A DNA stretch of 64,000 nt from JAXGZG01 sp050952065 (lineage in GTDB: Bacteria > Bacillota > Sulfobacillia > Fermentithermobacillales > Fermentithermobacillaceae), in contig JBMNKF010000007.1 of NCBI GenBank assembly GCA_050952065.1, positions 186,001 to 250,000 on the forward strand, in the 5' to 3' direction. The position numbers and the translations under genes were made by a program. The notes under the pieces were generated by a model, which did not search any database, had not been told where the DNA came from, and worked only from the letters and a program-made list of their open reading frames with translations. Positions 44,365 through 52,597 of this stretch are shown here, piece by piece; the first letter of the stretch is position 1; each line of letters begins with the position of its first letter.

Positions 44365-45401
44365 CAGTTGCCTTCAGCCCCATCGGCTGGCGATGTACCT
44401 TCGGCCTTGACCATTCCTTCCTGCAGGAATGCCCTCACTTTATCCTCGATTTCCCGAGACAGGTCCGGATGCTCCTTGAGGTAGACTCGGGCCGCTTCCT
44501 TGCCTTGTCCAAGCCTCACGTCTCCGTAGGAATACCAAGTTCCGGTCCTGGCTATCACATTTTGGGCCACCCCGACATCTAAGAGCGACCCTTCGCGAGA
44601 TATGCCTTCGCCATAGATGAGGTCAAACTCAGCTTGCTTAAAGGGCGGTGCCAGTTTGTTCTTTACAATTCTCACGCGGGTTCTGGCACCAATGACTTCT
44701 TGCCCTTGTTTCAAGTTCTCAACTTTGCGAACATCAAGCCTTACTGACGAGTAAAACTTGAGAGCTCTTCCTCCCGGAGTAACCTCCGGGTTTCCGAACA
44801 TGATGCCGATCTTCTCCCGGATCTGGTTGATGAACACGGCCGTGGACTTGGATTTGGATATCACAGCAGTCAGTTTCCTGAGTGCCTGTGACATTAGGCG
44901 AGCCTGGAGGCCTACATGGGAGTCTCCCATTTCGCCTTCGATCTCCGCCCTGGGCGCCAGAGCAGCAACTGAGTCTACCACGATGCAATCTACCGCCCCG
45001 CTTCTCACCAAGGCGTCAACTATCTCCAAAGCCTGCTCTCCCGTGTCAGGTTGGGATATCAGGAGGTTGTCCACGTCAACACCTATTCTTTGGGCATAAA
45101 CCGGATCGAGAGCGTGCTCAGCGTCTATATATGCCGAGATGCCGCCGGCCTTTTGGGCTTCGGCGATAATGTGAAGCGCTACCGTGGTTTTGCCTGAACC
45201 TTCGGGACCATACAGCTCTATCACTCGGCCCCGTGGGATACCCCCGATTCCCAAAGCCATATCTAGTGCCAGGGCACCGGTAGGAATCACGTCCGGGGTT
45301 CCCTTTCGGTAAGACTCGCCCAAACGCATGATGGAACCTTTGCCGAATTGCTTCTCTATCTGCGCCACAGCGAGATCTAGGGCCTTTTCCTTCTCAAGCA
45401 T
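44364..45401 (-). CDS. recA: Recombinase RecA
   Basis: 345 residues. It shows GSIMRLGE, Walker A GPEGSGKTTVALH, YIDAEHALDP, Walker B VDCIVVDSVAAL, loop L1-L2 region EIEGEMGDSHVGLQARLMSQA, and FINQIREKIGIMFGNPEVTPGG. It forms filaments on single-stranded DNA for recombination and triggers LexA cleavage. No LexA-type GAAC/GTTC pair is seen in the 140 bases upstream. There is a gap of 141 bases after cinA. Confidence 0.98.
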   Translation of the reverse strand: MLEKEKALDLAVAQIEKQFGKGSIMRLGESYRKGTPDVIPTGALALDMALGIGGIPRGRVIELYGPEGSGKTTVALHIIAEAQKAGGISAYIDAEHALDPVYAQRIGVDVDNLLISQPDTGEQALEIVDALVRSGAVDCIVVDSVAALAPRAEIEGEMGDSHVGLQARLMSQALRKLTAVISKSKSTAVFINQIREKIGIMFGNPEVTPGGRALKFYSSVRLDVRKVENLKQGQEVIGARTRVRIVKNKLAPPFKQAEFDLIYGEGISREGSLLDVGVAQNVIARTGTWYSYGDVRLGQGKEAARVYLKEHPDLSREIEDKVRAFLQEGMVKAEGTSPADGAEGN

Positions 45402-45542
45402 TCAGTATACCTCCAAATTGCCCCGCTAACCCTGGCAGCACCTTCCTAAAAGAGTATAACATTACGCCACAAGCGCAACAAGCCAGCGCCTTTTGGCATC
45501 TGTTGGCTCAAGAAAACCTTGGCCATTGCAATGAAACGTCCT

Positions 45543-46784
45543 TTAGAGTAGGTCTTTCAGACATCTCCAAAGCATAAGTAGTGCGTGCTGAGCAGCGCGT
45601 TCCCGTACAGCTATTCGGTCTCCGGCAAGCTTCTGGTGATCAACCATAATGCCCCCGGGGTAAGCCAAGCCGAAGTAGACAGAGCCGATGGGTTCCTTCT
45701 CAGTCCCGCCGGTTGGGCCCGCAAAACCGGTTGTTGAAAGTCCAATTGCGGCACCTGCAAGCGCCTTTACCCCTTGAGCCATGCTCCGGGCTACCTCGGG
45801 ATTGACCGACTCCTGGTCTCTCACTGCATCTAGCGGTACTCCCAAACAAGCGCCTTTGGCAATACCGCTATAGGCGACAATCCCCATCTTCAAATACTTG
45901 GAGGCCCCGGGTATGGCGGTCAATCGTTGGCATACTAGTCCTCCGGTTAGAGATTCGGCAACTGCTAGCGTTAAGCTTTTCCTGGTCATAAGACGGCCAC
46001 ACACTCCTTCCAGCGTGTCGCCGTCAGATCCAAACACATGTTCTCCAAGCCGTTGACGAACCTTGCGTTCCATATCAAGCACGAGGTTTCTGGATTCTTC
46101 AGGGTCCTTTCCCCTGGCGGCGATCCTCAGCCGCACTTGGCCCAAACCGGCATATGGGGCCAGAGTGGGGTTGGAACTGTCTATGAGATCTGCCAATATG
46201 TCCTGTACTCGCGATTCGCCTATCCCCGCAAGATGAAGGTCTTTACACACGAGAGGCACTAGTGCGGGGAAGGATTCGGCTATGATTGGTAGAACCTGCG
46301 TTTCAAACATGGGGATCATTTCCCTTGGTGGACCCGGTAGAAGCACGGCCAGCCTATCTTCACAGAAAATGGTCTGCCCCGGAGCAGTCCCGTTAGCGTT
46401 TGACAGGTGTTTTCCGCCCTCAATGATCATGGCCTGCTTTCGGTCGGAGTTTTGGGGGACCCTATCTCGTTTGGCAAACCACGCCACGACTTCCTCCCAC
46501 GCCGCTTGGCTGAAAACCAGCGGGCGGTTTAGTGCTCCCGCAAGGCATTGGGCCGTGATATCATCGGCTGTGGGGCCGAGCCCTCCTGTGGCCACAACGA
46601 TATCGGCGCGACCCAAGGCCTCTTTGAAAGTGGCCAGGAGACGCGCCGGGTTATCTCCAACCGTTACTCTCCTATATACATCAACACCCCACTCTTTGAG
46701 GCGTCTCGAGATGTACTGGGCGTTGGTATCTACAATTTCGCCTAGCAGCAATTCGGTGCCCACTGACAGGACTTCTGCCTGCAA
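45543..46784 (-). CDS. cinA: CinA family protein (competence/damage-inducible, two-domain)
   Basis: 413 residues with both parts. The N-terminal molybdopterin-binding-like domain shows VGTELLLGEIVDTNAQYISR, VATGGLGPTADDITAQ and LPGPPREM. The C-terminal NMN amidohydrolase-like domain shows AVAESLTGGLVCQRLTAIPG, GVKALAGAAIGLSTTGFAGP and GSVYFGLA. CinA recycles NAD pyrophosphate products and interacts functionally with RecA in competence. Its position before recA is the widespread cinA-recA arrangement. Confidence 0.94.
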   Translation of the reverse strand: MQAEVLSVGTELLLGEIVDTNAQYISRRLKEWGVDVYRRVTVGDNPARLLATFKEALGRADIVVATGGLGPTADDITAQCLAGALNRPLVFSQAAWEEVVAWFAKRDRVPQNSDRKQAMIIEGGKHLSNANGTAPGQTIFCEDRLAVLLPGPPREMIPMFETQVLPIIAESFPALVPLVCKDLHLAGIGESRVQDILADLIDSSNPTLAPYAGLGQVRLRIAARGKDPEESRNLVLDMERKVRQRLGEHVFGSDGDTLEGVCGRLMTRKSLTLAVAESLTGGLVCQRLTAIPGASKYLKMGIVAYSGIAKGACLGVPLDAVRDQESVNPEVARSMAQGVKALAGAAIGLSTTGFAGPTGGTEKEPIGSVYFGLAYPGGIMVDHQKLAGDRIAVRERAAQHALLMLWRCLKDLL

Positions 46785-46802
46785 CGTACCACCTCCAGGC
46801 GC

Positions 46803-48344
46803 TTAGATTTCTACCTTCGCCCTGGGTTTCCCTCTGTGAAGCGGCACCTTTCTCCAACGCCACGCCACACCGGGAGGTTTTCCAAGGAGGCCTCGCAGAA
46901 CTTCTCCGCTCATGGTTTCGTTGGAACGAAGTTCGTCCGCCACCTCTCTAATGATGTTTTTGTCTCGTTTCAGGCTCTTGCATACATTCTTCTCGGAACG
47001 TTCCAGGATCTCTCTGGTGGCCTTGGCTATGGCGTCTGGGCTGGCAGTGTCCCTGTCTACAACCCCAAGAGACGACATGCCGTATCCCACCATCCGCTTG
47101 GCTATGTCCAGAGCACGCTGGAAGTCGTTGGCCGCCCCGGTGCTCCTGGAGCCAAGCATAAGGTCTTCGGCCAACGCCCCGGCCAAGAGTATATCGATTT
47201 CCTCCTGCAGAGTTTCTCGAGGGTAGATAAACACATCCTCCTTAGGTGAGTGTCTTACGTACCCAAGAGCGTTGCCTCTCGGCGAGACTGTGACTTGAGC
47301 TACTGAACCCGGTCGAGTCCTCTCCGCCACGATGGCGTGGCCGGCCTCGTGTATGCAGACTCTTTCTATCTCATCTTCAGATGGGCGGCTCTCGAGCCTC
47401 TCGCCCATGACTACCTTGTCCAAAGCTTCCATAAGGTCCGAGAATTCGATGTGCTTTGCTTTTTTCCTGAGAGCCAGTATGGCGGCCTCGTTGCAGAGGC
47501 TTTCCAGATGTGCTCCAGAAAGGCCAAAGGTCTCCTTGGAGAGCGCATCAAGATCTACCTCGGGCACAACGGGTTTGTTCCTAAGGTGCAGCTTTAGGAT
47601 TTCCAGACGCCCCGCCTTATCGGGAAAGTCTACTCTGACGGTTCTGTCGAACCTTCCCGGCCTTTGAATAGCCTGGTCCAGCAGGTCCGGACGGTTCGTA
47701 GCCCCTATAACAAGAATGCGCACCTCATCGTCCATGCCGAGCCCGTCCATCTCTACCAGCAACTGGTTCAGAGTCTGGTCGTACTCCAGATGCCCCGACT
47801 GAGTACCCCGTTTCCCGGCCAGGACTTCGATTTCGTCGATGAAAATGATGGCGCCGGGCTTCTTCTTTTCTCGCGCAAGGTTTCGCGCTCTCTGGAATAG
47901 GTTCCGCACTCGCTGGGCGCCCAATCCGGCGTACACCTCGATGAACTCTGACCCCGACGCTGAGAGAAACACCGAATCGGTGTAATTGGCAGCGGCCTTT
48001 GCCAACAGCGTCTTTCCGGTACCGGGAGGCCCCGTAAGGAGTATACCCTTTAATGGCCTTATGCCCAGACGCCTTGCTTGCTCTTGGTCTTTCATGAATT
48101 CAAGAGCTTCCAGAAGTTCTCTCTTGGCCACGGACTGGCCGCCAACGTCCTGGAAGGTCACGTTGGGCCGGTCTCCAACAATGCTGCCCGCCTTGGTCTT
48201 TCCTATGTCCCGAAGGTGTCCGCTTTGGGTCAAGAGAAAATAGAGAAGTCCTCCCAAAAGAAGTGTCGGTAGCATGTTGACCCCCCTGAAAGCGAGGAAG
48301 AGCAGAGCGCCTCCCAAGGAGCCCGCCAGCCACTCAAGTTTCAA
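46803..48344 (-). CDS. FtsH-like AAA+ zinc metalloprotease with a minimal membrane domain
   Basis: 513 residues against about 600-650 for usual FtsH. The AAA+ module is complete: FQDVGGQSVAKRELLE, Walker A GPPGTGKTLLAKA, Walker B IIFIDEIEVL, SRH ATNRPDLLDQAIQRPGRFDR. The M41 protease has HEAGH, and the third zinc ligand Asp is in GAANDFQRA. The N-terminus holds only two short hydrophobic segments within residues 4-40 and lacks the roughly 70-residue extracytoplasmic domain between them. It overlaps by four bases the gene for a membrane protein that does have such a domain. It is probably a second FtsH-type quality-control protease rather than the main one. Confidence 0.88.
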   Translation of the reverse strand: MKLEWLAGSLGGALLFLAFRGVNMLPTLLLGGLLYFLLTQSGHLRDIGKTKAGSIVGDRPNVTFQDVGGQSVAKRELLEALEFMKDQEQARRLGIRPLKGILLTGPPGTGKTLLAKAAANYTDSVFLSASGSEFIEVYAGLGAQRVRNLFQRARNLAREKKKPGAIIFIDEIEVLAGKRGTQSGHLEYDQTLNQLLVEMDGLGMDDEVRILVIGATNRPDLLDQAIQRPGRFDRTVRVDFPDKAGRLEILKLHLRNKPVVPEVDLDALSKETFGLSGAHLESLCNEAAILALRKKAKHIEFSDLMEALDKVVMGERLESRPSEDEIERVCIHEAGHAIVAERTRPGSVAQVTVSPRGNALGYVRHSPKEDVFIYPRETLQEEIDILLAGALAEDLMLGSRSTGAANDFQRALDIAKRMVGYGMSSLGVVDRDTASPDAIAKATREILERSEKNVCKSLKRDKNIIREVADELRSNETMSGEVLRGLLGKPPGVAWRWRKVPLHRGKPRAKVEI

Positions 48345-48877
48345 CTCTGCTCACCTCCCCCACCTTCCGGCGCTCGCTCCAGGACTTCGAACAAGTATGC
48401 CTCTCCTTTAGCCATCTGAACGTAGATTCTGTCCTTGTCCACCGCAAACCTGAAGGAGTCCAGGTCTTTGTCTTTCAGAGCTTCTTGGCAAAACTCTATC
48501 ATTTCCCCGAAGTTCGCGTTGGTCCTTGCTTCTTCCAGGTAGTAGTGGATGGAATGATACGCTTCAATGAGTTCTTGGTTTCTTTCGTCTACTATCCGGA
48601 AACCTTGCTTCATGCCCGCTTTGTCTCTTACCAGTTGATGCAGACGAGCGTATGTGGCGGGGAAGTCAGTAACGTTGGCGATTTCCACTTGGATGGCCTC
48701 TGAGCCCCGCCAGGGCCCCATGTCAACGGATATGACGTCGGGGTCAGCCATGAGGGCTTTCTCAAGGGGTTTCCGCACCCCCAGGTTTGCATAGACGAAA
48801 TAACCCAAAGACAAAAGGGCCAATGTCAGTACGGCAGAGACTGCGGCTACATCCCATCTGAACCCTTTTTTTGACAT
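48341..48877 (-). CDS. Single-pass membrane protein coupled to the FtsH-like protease
   Basis: 178 residues from ATG 48877, seven bases after AGAGGT; ATG 48883 is too close to that site. One membrane segment (about 9-33; VSAVLTLALLSLGYFVYANLG) precedes an extracytoplasmic domain of about 140 residues with alpha/beta character (VISVDMGPWRGSEAIQVEIA; EMIEFCQEALKDKDLDSFRF). It is not recognised as a family. Its last four bases overlap the protease start (ATGA), so the two are made together. It may supply a substrate-recruiting or regulatory outside domain, which is inference only. Confidence 0.65.
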   Translation of the reverse strand: MSKKGFRWDVAAVSAVLTLALLSLGYFVYANLGVRKPLEKALMADPDVISVDMGPWRGSEAIQVEIANVTDFPATYARLHQLVRDKAGMKQGFRIVDERNQELIEAYHSIHYYLEEARTNANFGEMIEFCQEALKDKDLDSFRFAVDKDRIYVQMAKGEAYLFEVLERAPEGGGGEQS

Positions 48878-48889
48878 GCTCATACCTCT

Positions 48890-48955
48890 TCCCAATGTTT
48901 GATTAATGGAATAGTTAGTTAACATAAGTATAGCAACGTATGGTGGACGGTTCTA
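48890..48955 (-). promoter_or_regulatory. Possible promoter of the membrane protein-protease pair
   Basis: On the minus strand an extended -10 element TGCTATACT lies at about 48930-48938. It is followed directly by TTATGTTAACTAAC (48914-48927), an AT-rich near-palindrome that also occurs upstream of the opp region at 11561-11574. The -35 is weak. A repressor site over the start point is possible. Confidence 0.35.
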
Positions 48956-49064
48956 AGGTAATACGTGGCAGGCTGAGCATTCTTGGTCGGTTTCTCAGCA
49001 AGGGAGGCCATTTACAGGGATGGTCCGGGCAAGATTTCTGGCCGAGCCTAGAAGTAACTGCAAA

Positions 49065-49149
49065 CAAGGGCGCCTTCTTAGGCGGGTCCCGCCCGCATTC
49101 CTGCGCGTGGAGGTTCACGTCGGGTATTGCCCAAAAAGGCGCCTCCTTG
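49065..49149. ncRNA. Candidate structured RNA (cloverleaf-like inverted-repeat element)
   Basis: An outer stem pairs CAAG plus GGCGCCTT (49065-49076) with AAGGCGCC, a two-base bulge, and CTTG (49136-49149), giving 12 pairs. Inside are three small hairpins: GGCGG/CCGCC (49081-49093), GCGTG/CACGT (49105-49120) and GGG/CCC (49122-49132). On the minus strand the middle loop exposes AACCTC, extending into the anti-Shine-Dalgarno-like ACCTCC. No tRNA T-loop or anticodon arm fits. The element fills the gap between the amidase and the protease pair. The strand is unknown, and it could also be a repetitive palindromic element. Confidence 0.4.
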
Positions 49150-49189
49150 GATTCAAATCGCTCTTTGGCTGGGGGTTTTATGTACCCTT

Positions 49190-50098
49190 CTAGCGGCCCA
49201 GATAGTCCATTATTCCTTTGGCAATGCCTTTAGCGGCCGAATCCTGAAACCAGTTTTGTCTCAGAAGGTTCGTGTCGCTCCAGTTGGTCATGAAACCAAC
49301 TTCGATCAAGGCTGCAGGCATATATGTTTGGCTGAGGACATAGTAGGGGCCCACTTGCGTATCGATATTACTTAACCCGGTACTCTCTGATGTTCTCCTG
49401 GCAATCGCCAAAGCTAGGTTTCTGGATGCAGAAGAACCTGCCCGGTAAAACCCCATGACCCCAGACACACTGGGATCCTTGGGGTAGGCATTGCAGTGGA
49501 TACTCACGAACATATCTGCCCCTCGGGAATTGGCTATGGACACTCTGGCCAAAAGGTCGTCCACGGGCCTCGTCCACCCTGTTCCCGGGGTATAGTCACC
49601 TGCCCTTGTCAACACCACCGTCGCTCCCTGGCTCTCCAAGTATATTTTGGCCTTGATGGCCATAGGCAGTGTGAAATCCTTTTCTTTATCACCCCAGTAG
49701 GAGATGGCTCCCGGTTCTGGTCCGCCGTGACCGGGGTCCAGCACTATGACTCTCCCTCGCAAGGATCCGGTACCCCTTGATGGTTCTTGACCCAATCGCT
49801 TCAATGCCGCATATGTCAACGGGCCGGAGATGCCGTCGGCCACCAAGCCTGATGCCCTCTGAAAGTCTTTCACTGCCTTTTCAGTACGCGGGCCGAAAAC
49901 GCCGTCTACGGGCCCCGGATCGAACCCCAAGTTAGAGAGAGACATCTGAAGAGCAACCACATCTTCACCCGTGCTCCCCCGTCGAAGGAGTGGAGCTGCA
50001 TGAGCGCGAATAGGCAAAAGTGTCAGAACCGCCAGGAATACCGCCACCATTAAGGAGAGCCTAGCGCTTCGGCTATAGACGGAAGAAATGTTTTTCAT
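49190..50098 (-). CDS. Secreted N-acetylmuramoyl-L-alanine amidase with peptidoglycan-binding domain
   Basis: 302 residues from ATG 50098, nine bases after GGGAGGTG; the GTG at 50110 overlaps that site. A signal peptide ends near AHA-AP. A PG_binding_1 domain follows (GSTGEDVVALQMSLSNLGFD, GPRTEKAVKDFQ). The Amidase_3 catalytic domain has zinc ligands in VLDPGHGG (His), the following Glu and FVSIHCNA (His), with the catalytic Glu in ALIEVGFMTN. It cuts the MurNAc to L-Ala bond. Such enzymes work in cell separation, germination or mother-cell lysis. Monocistronic. Confidence 0.92.
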   Translation of the reverse strand: MKNISSVYSRSARLSLMVAVFLAVLTLLPIRAHAAPLLRRGSTGEDVVALQMSLSNLGFDPGPVDGVFGPRTEKAVKDFQRASGLVADGISGPLTYAALKRLGQEPSRGTGSLRGRVIVLDPGHGGPEPGAISYWGDKEKDFTLPMAIKAKIYLESQGATVVLTRAGDYTPGTGWTRPVDDLLARVSIANSRGADMFVSIHCNAYPKDPSVSGVMGFYRAGSSASRNLALAIARRTSESTGLSNIDTQVGPYYVLSQTYMPAALIEVGFMTNWSDTNLLRQNWFQDSAAKGIAKGIMDYLGR

Positions 50099-50164
50099 AT
50101 CCGTTTTCACCTCCCTTCGTTTACATAAGGTGGTGAGATCGTGGTTGAGATTATGGTAATGTAG

Positions 50165-50187
50165 AGAGGGTCATATTATCACCCTCT
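50165..50187. other. Small hairpin in the divergent amidase-mrfA intergenic region
   Basis: AGAGGGT (50165-50171) and ACCCTCT (50181-50187) form a 7-bp inverted repeat with a nine-base AT-rich loop, between two divergent genes. This is a possible operator or 5' leader hairpin. Nothing else stands out in the roughly 200 bases. Confidence 0.4.
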
Positions 50188-50304
50188 TAACCAGGTGTTC
50201 TGCAGCAATGAAGGTGAGGACAAAGATGGATTGCGACACCTACCTCCCAAGTTCTTAGTTTTTCACACTGTTTCCAGTTATCTCCTAACCCGGGAGGATT
50301 CGAG

Positions 50305-52587
50305 ATGAGGAAAAGCGCAAAGGACGTGTTGGCCGAACTTAGGAGCGACCCGAGGTTTTTCTCCCACGTGACTTCCTGGAGGCATATACCTTCTACCGCC
50401 GGAGAGTACATGCCGATTCCCCCAGAGTGCCACCCATCTTTGGCCAAAGTCATCAGGGACAGAGGGGTCAAACAGCTCTACAGCCACCAGAGGGAAGCTT
50501 ACGATGGGTTAAGGAAAGGCAACAACGTTTGCGTGGTTACTCCTACGGCGTCAGGTAAGACCCTCTGCTATAATCTGACGGTCCTGGATACTATCCTGAA
50601 GGACCCCGAGTCCAGAGCGCTTTACATATTCCCAACGAAGGCCCTGGCTCAAGACCAGCTGGCAGAAATCCAGGCAATGAATTCGGCGGGTCAATTGGGG
50701 CTCAGATGCTTCACATTCGACGGCGATACTCCGTCTCAGAAGAGACGATTGGCCAAAGAAGTTGGTCAGATCATCATCACCAACCCAGACATGCTTCATC
50801 AGGCGATTCTCCCCCATCACCCCACGTGGGTAAAGCTGTTTTCGGCACTCCGATACGTGATCATCGATGAAATGCATGGATATCGAGGTGTCTTCGGCAG
50901 TCACGTGGCTAATGTTCTGGAGAGGCTAAAGAGAATCGCTGCGTTTTACGGTTCGAAACCTCAATTCATATTGGCTTCGGCCACCATCGCCAACCCAGGG
51001 GAACTGGCGTCGGCCCTAGTTGGAGAAAAAGTGCAGGTAATAGCGAAGAGCGGGGCACCCACTTCGGAAAAGGATTTTGTTTTTTATAATCCACCGCTTC
51101 TCACATCTGATGGCTCTGTCAGGCAGTCGGCCATAGACGCCTCTTATAAAATTGCCCAGCGATTCATAGCCGCCGGTGTTCAGACCATAGTTTTCGCAAG
51201 ATCGAGGGTTGCGGTGGAATTGTTGGTGCAGTACATGCGCAATTCCTACAAAGAGCCTCTGCAAAAGCACAGAATACAGGGATACCGTGGCGGCTATCTT
51301 CCCAACGAGAGGCGGGCTATCGAGAAGGGCCTTCGGGAAGGGGACATTGTGGGGGTGGCCGCTACAAACGCCTTGGAGTTGGGCATAGATATCGGCAATT
51401 TGGATTGCTCGATCCTTGCCGGTTATCCCGGAAGCATCTCCAGTACCTGGCAGCAGGCGGGCCGTGCCGGAAGGAGAACCGGTGGCTCTGTCTCCATACT
51501 TGTGGCCGGCATGTCCCCTCTCGACCAGTTCATTGTGGAAAACCCCGACTACTTCTTCCATCAGAGTGCCGAGTATGGCCTGATTAGTCCCGAGAACCCG
51601 TATATACTGGGCGAACACGTTAAGTGTGCGTCTTACGAGCTTCCTTTCAAGGTCAACCGGCAGGGTACTCACGTCTATATGGGCCAGGATGTCTCCCCCA
51701 TACTGGAAGGTCTTGAGGATCGGGGTATACTGCACCGCTCAAGGGATCGCTGGAATTGGTCGTCGGAATCGTTCCCGGCCGCCGGCGTGAACCTAAGGTC
51801 AGCGTCGGCTGAGAACTTCGTGGTCATCGACACCTCGGGTGCTACGAGAAGAGTCATAGGCGAGGTAGACTGGTTCTCTGCCCCGCTTCTCATCCATGAC
51901 GAAGCTATTTATCTTCACGGTGGGGAACAATATCACGTCCTCAAGCTGGACTACCAAGCAAAGAAGGCCTACGTCAAGAGAGTAAATGTGGACTACTACA
52001 CTGACGCGAATCTTGCAGTAGGCGTGAAGGTCATTTCTATTGACAAAGAGGAGACGGGGAGCCCAATAAGTCAGCGATTCGGTGAGGTTTCGGTAACCGC
52101 TGTGGCCACGATTTTCAAGAAGATCAAACTCTACACCCACGAAAACGTGGGCTCCGGCCAGATAGCGCTTCCTGAGACGAACATGCATACCCAAGGGACT
52201 TGGTTTAGCTTGCCTGACAACGTGGTGAGTTCCCTGGACCCTCGTTCTGTAGGAGCGGTTCTGTCAGGGCTTGCAAGCGTCATCTCTAATCTGGCGCCGC
52301 TCTTTCTGATGTGCGACAGAAGAGACCTAGGGTGCGCAGTGGAAGTGAGGTCAACCTTGGACGGACGTTCAACGGTGTACTTCTACGATTCGTACCCCGG
52401 CGGTGTGGGGTTAGCCGAGAGGGTCTACGACCTTTTTCCCGACCTGTTTAGGACGGCAAAGGATTTATTGGACTCATGCAAGTGTCAAGATGGGTGTCCC
52501 GGGTGCGTGGGACCTGTTCATGAAGCGGGCACGGGCACCAAAGATCTCTGCAGGATGGTTCTGGAGAGACTGATAGAAGGCGACTGA
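50305..52587 (+). CDS. mrfA: MrfA-type DEAD/DEAH helicase (YprA, DUF1998)
   Basis: 760 residues. The helicase core shows LYSHQREAYDGLRKGNNVCV, Walker A TPTASGKTL, FPTKALAQDQL, Walker B VIIDEMHGYRG, SATIANP, and motif VI QQAGRAGRRTGG. The C-terminal DUF1998 part ends with the zinc cluster CKCQDGCPGC (four cysteines). In B. subtilis MrfA is a 3'-5' helicase that works with the exonuclease MrfB in nucleotide-excision repair of mitomycin C adducts. The mrfB homologue follows ten bases later, supporting the assignment. Confidence 0.93.
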   Translation: MRKSAKDVLAELRSDPRFFSHVTSWRHIPSTAGEYMPIPPECHPSLAKVIRDRGVKQLYSHQREAYDGLRKGNNVCVVTPTASGKTLCYNLTVLDTILKDPESRALYIFPTKALAQDQLAEIQAMNSAGQLGLRCFTFDGDTPSQKRRLAKEVGQIIITNPDMLHQAILPHHPTWVKLFSALRYVIIDEMHGYRGVFGSHVANVLERLKRIAAFYGSKPQFILASATIANPGELASALVGEKVQVIAKSGAPTSEKDFVFYNPPLLTSDGSVRQSAIDASYKIAQRFIAAGVQTIVFARSRVAVELLVQYMRNSYKEPLQKHRIQGYRGGYLPNERRAIEKGLREGDIVGVAATNALELGIDIGNLDCSILAGYPGSISSTWQQAGRAGRRTGGSVSILVAGMSPLDQFIVENPDYFFHQSAEYGLISPENPYILGEHVKCASYELPFKVNRQGTHVYMGQDVSPILEGLEDRGILHRSRDRWNWSSESFPAAGVNLRSASAENFVVIDTSGATRRVIGEVDWFSAPLLIHDEAIYLHGGEQYHVLKLDYQAKKAYVKRVNVDYYTDANLAVGVKVISIDKEETGSPISQRFGEVSVTAVATIFKKIKLYTHENVGSGQIALPETNMHTQGTWFSLPDNVVSSLDPRSVGAVLSGLASVISNLAPLFLMCDRRDLGCAVEVRSTLDGRSTVYFYDSYPGGVGLAERVYDLFPDLFRTAKDLLDSCKCQDGCPGCVGPVHEAGTGTKDLCRMVLERLIEGD

Positions 52588-52597
52588 TAGAAGGCGG
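52570..52597 (+). repeat. 14-bp tandem duplication at the mrfA-mrfB junction
   Basis: CTGATAGAAGGCGA (52570-52583) is followed at once by CTGATAGAAGGCGG (52584-52597), differing only in the last base. The first copy encodes the last residues of MrfA. The second supplies its TGA stop and the AAGG in front of the mrfB GTG. Confidence 0.8.

Noticed and set aside
49065..49149. Reading the cloverleaf element as a tRNA, T-box or 6S RNA
   Set aside because: No TTCGA-type T-loop, no seven-base anticodon loop, no T-box AGGGTGG core and no long 6S-type bulged rod.
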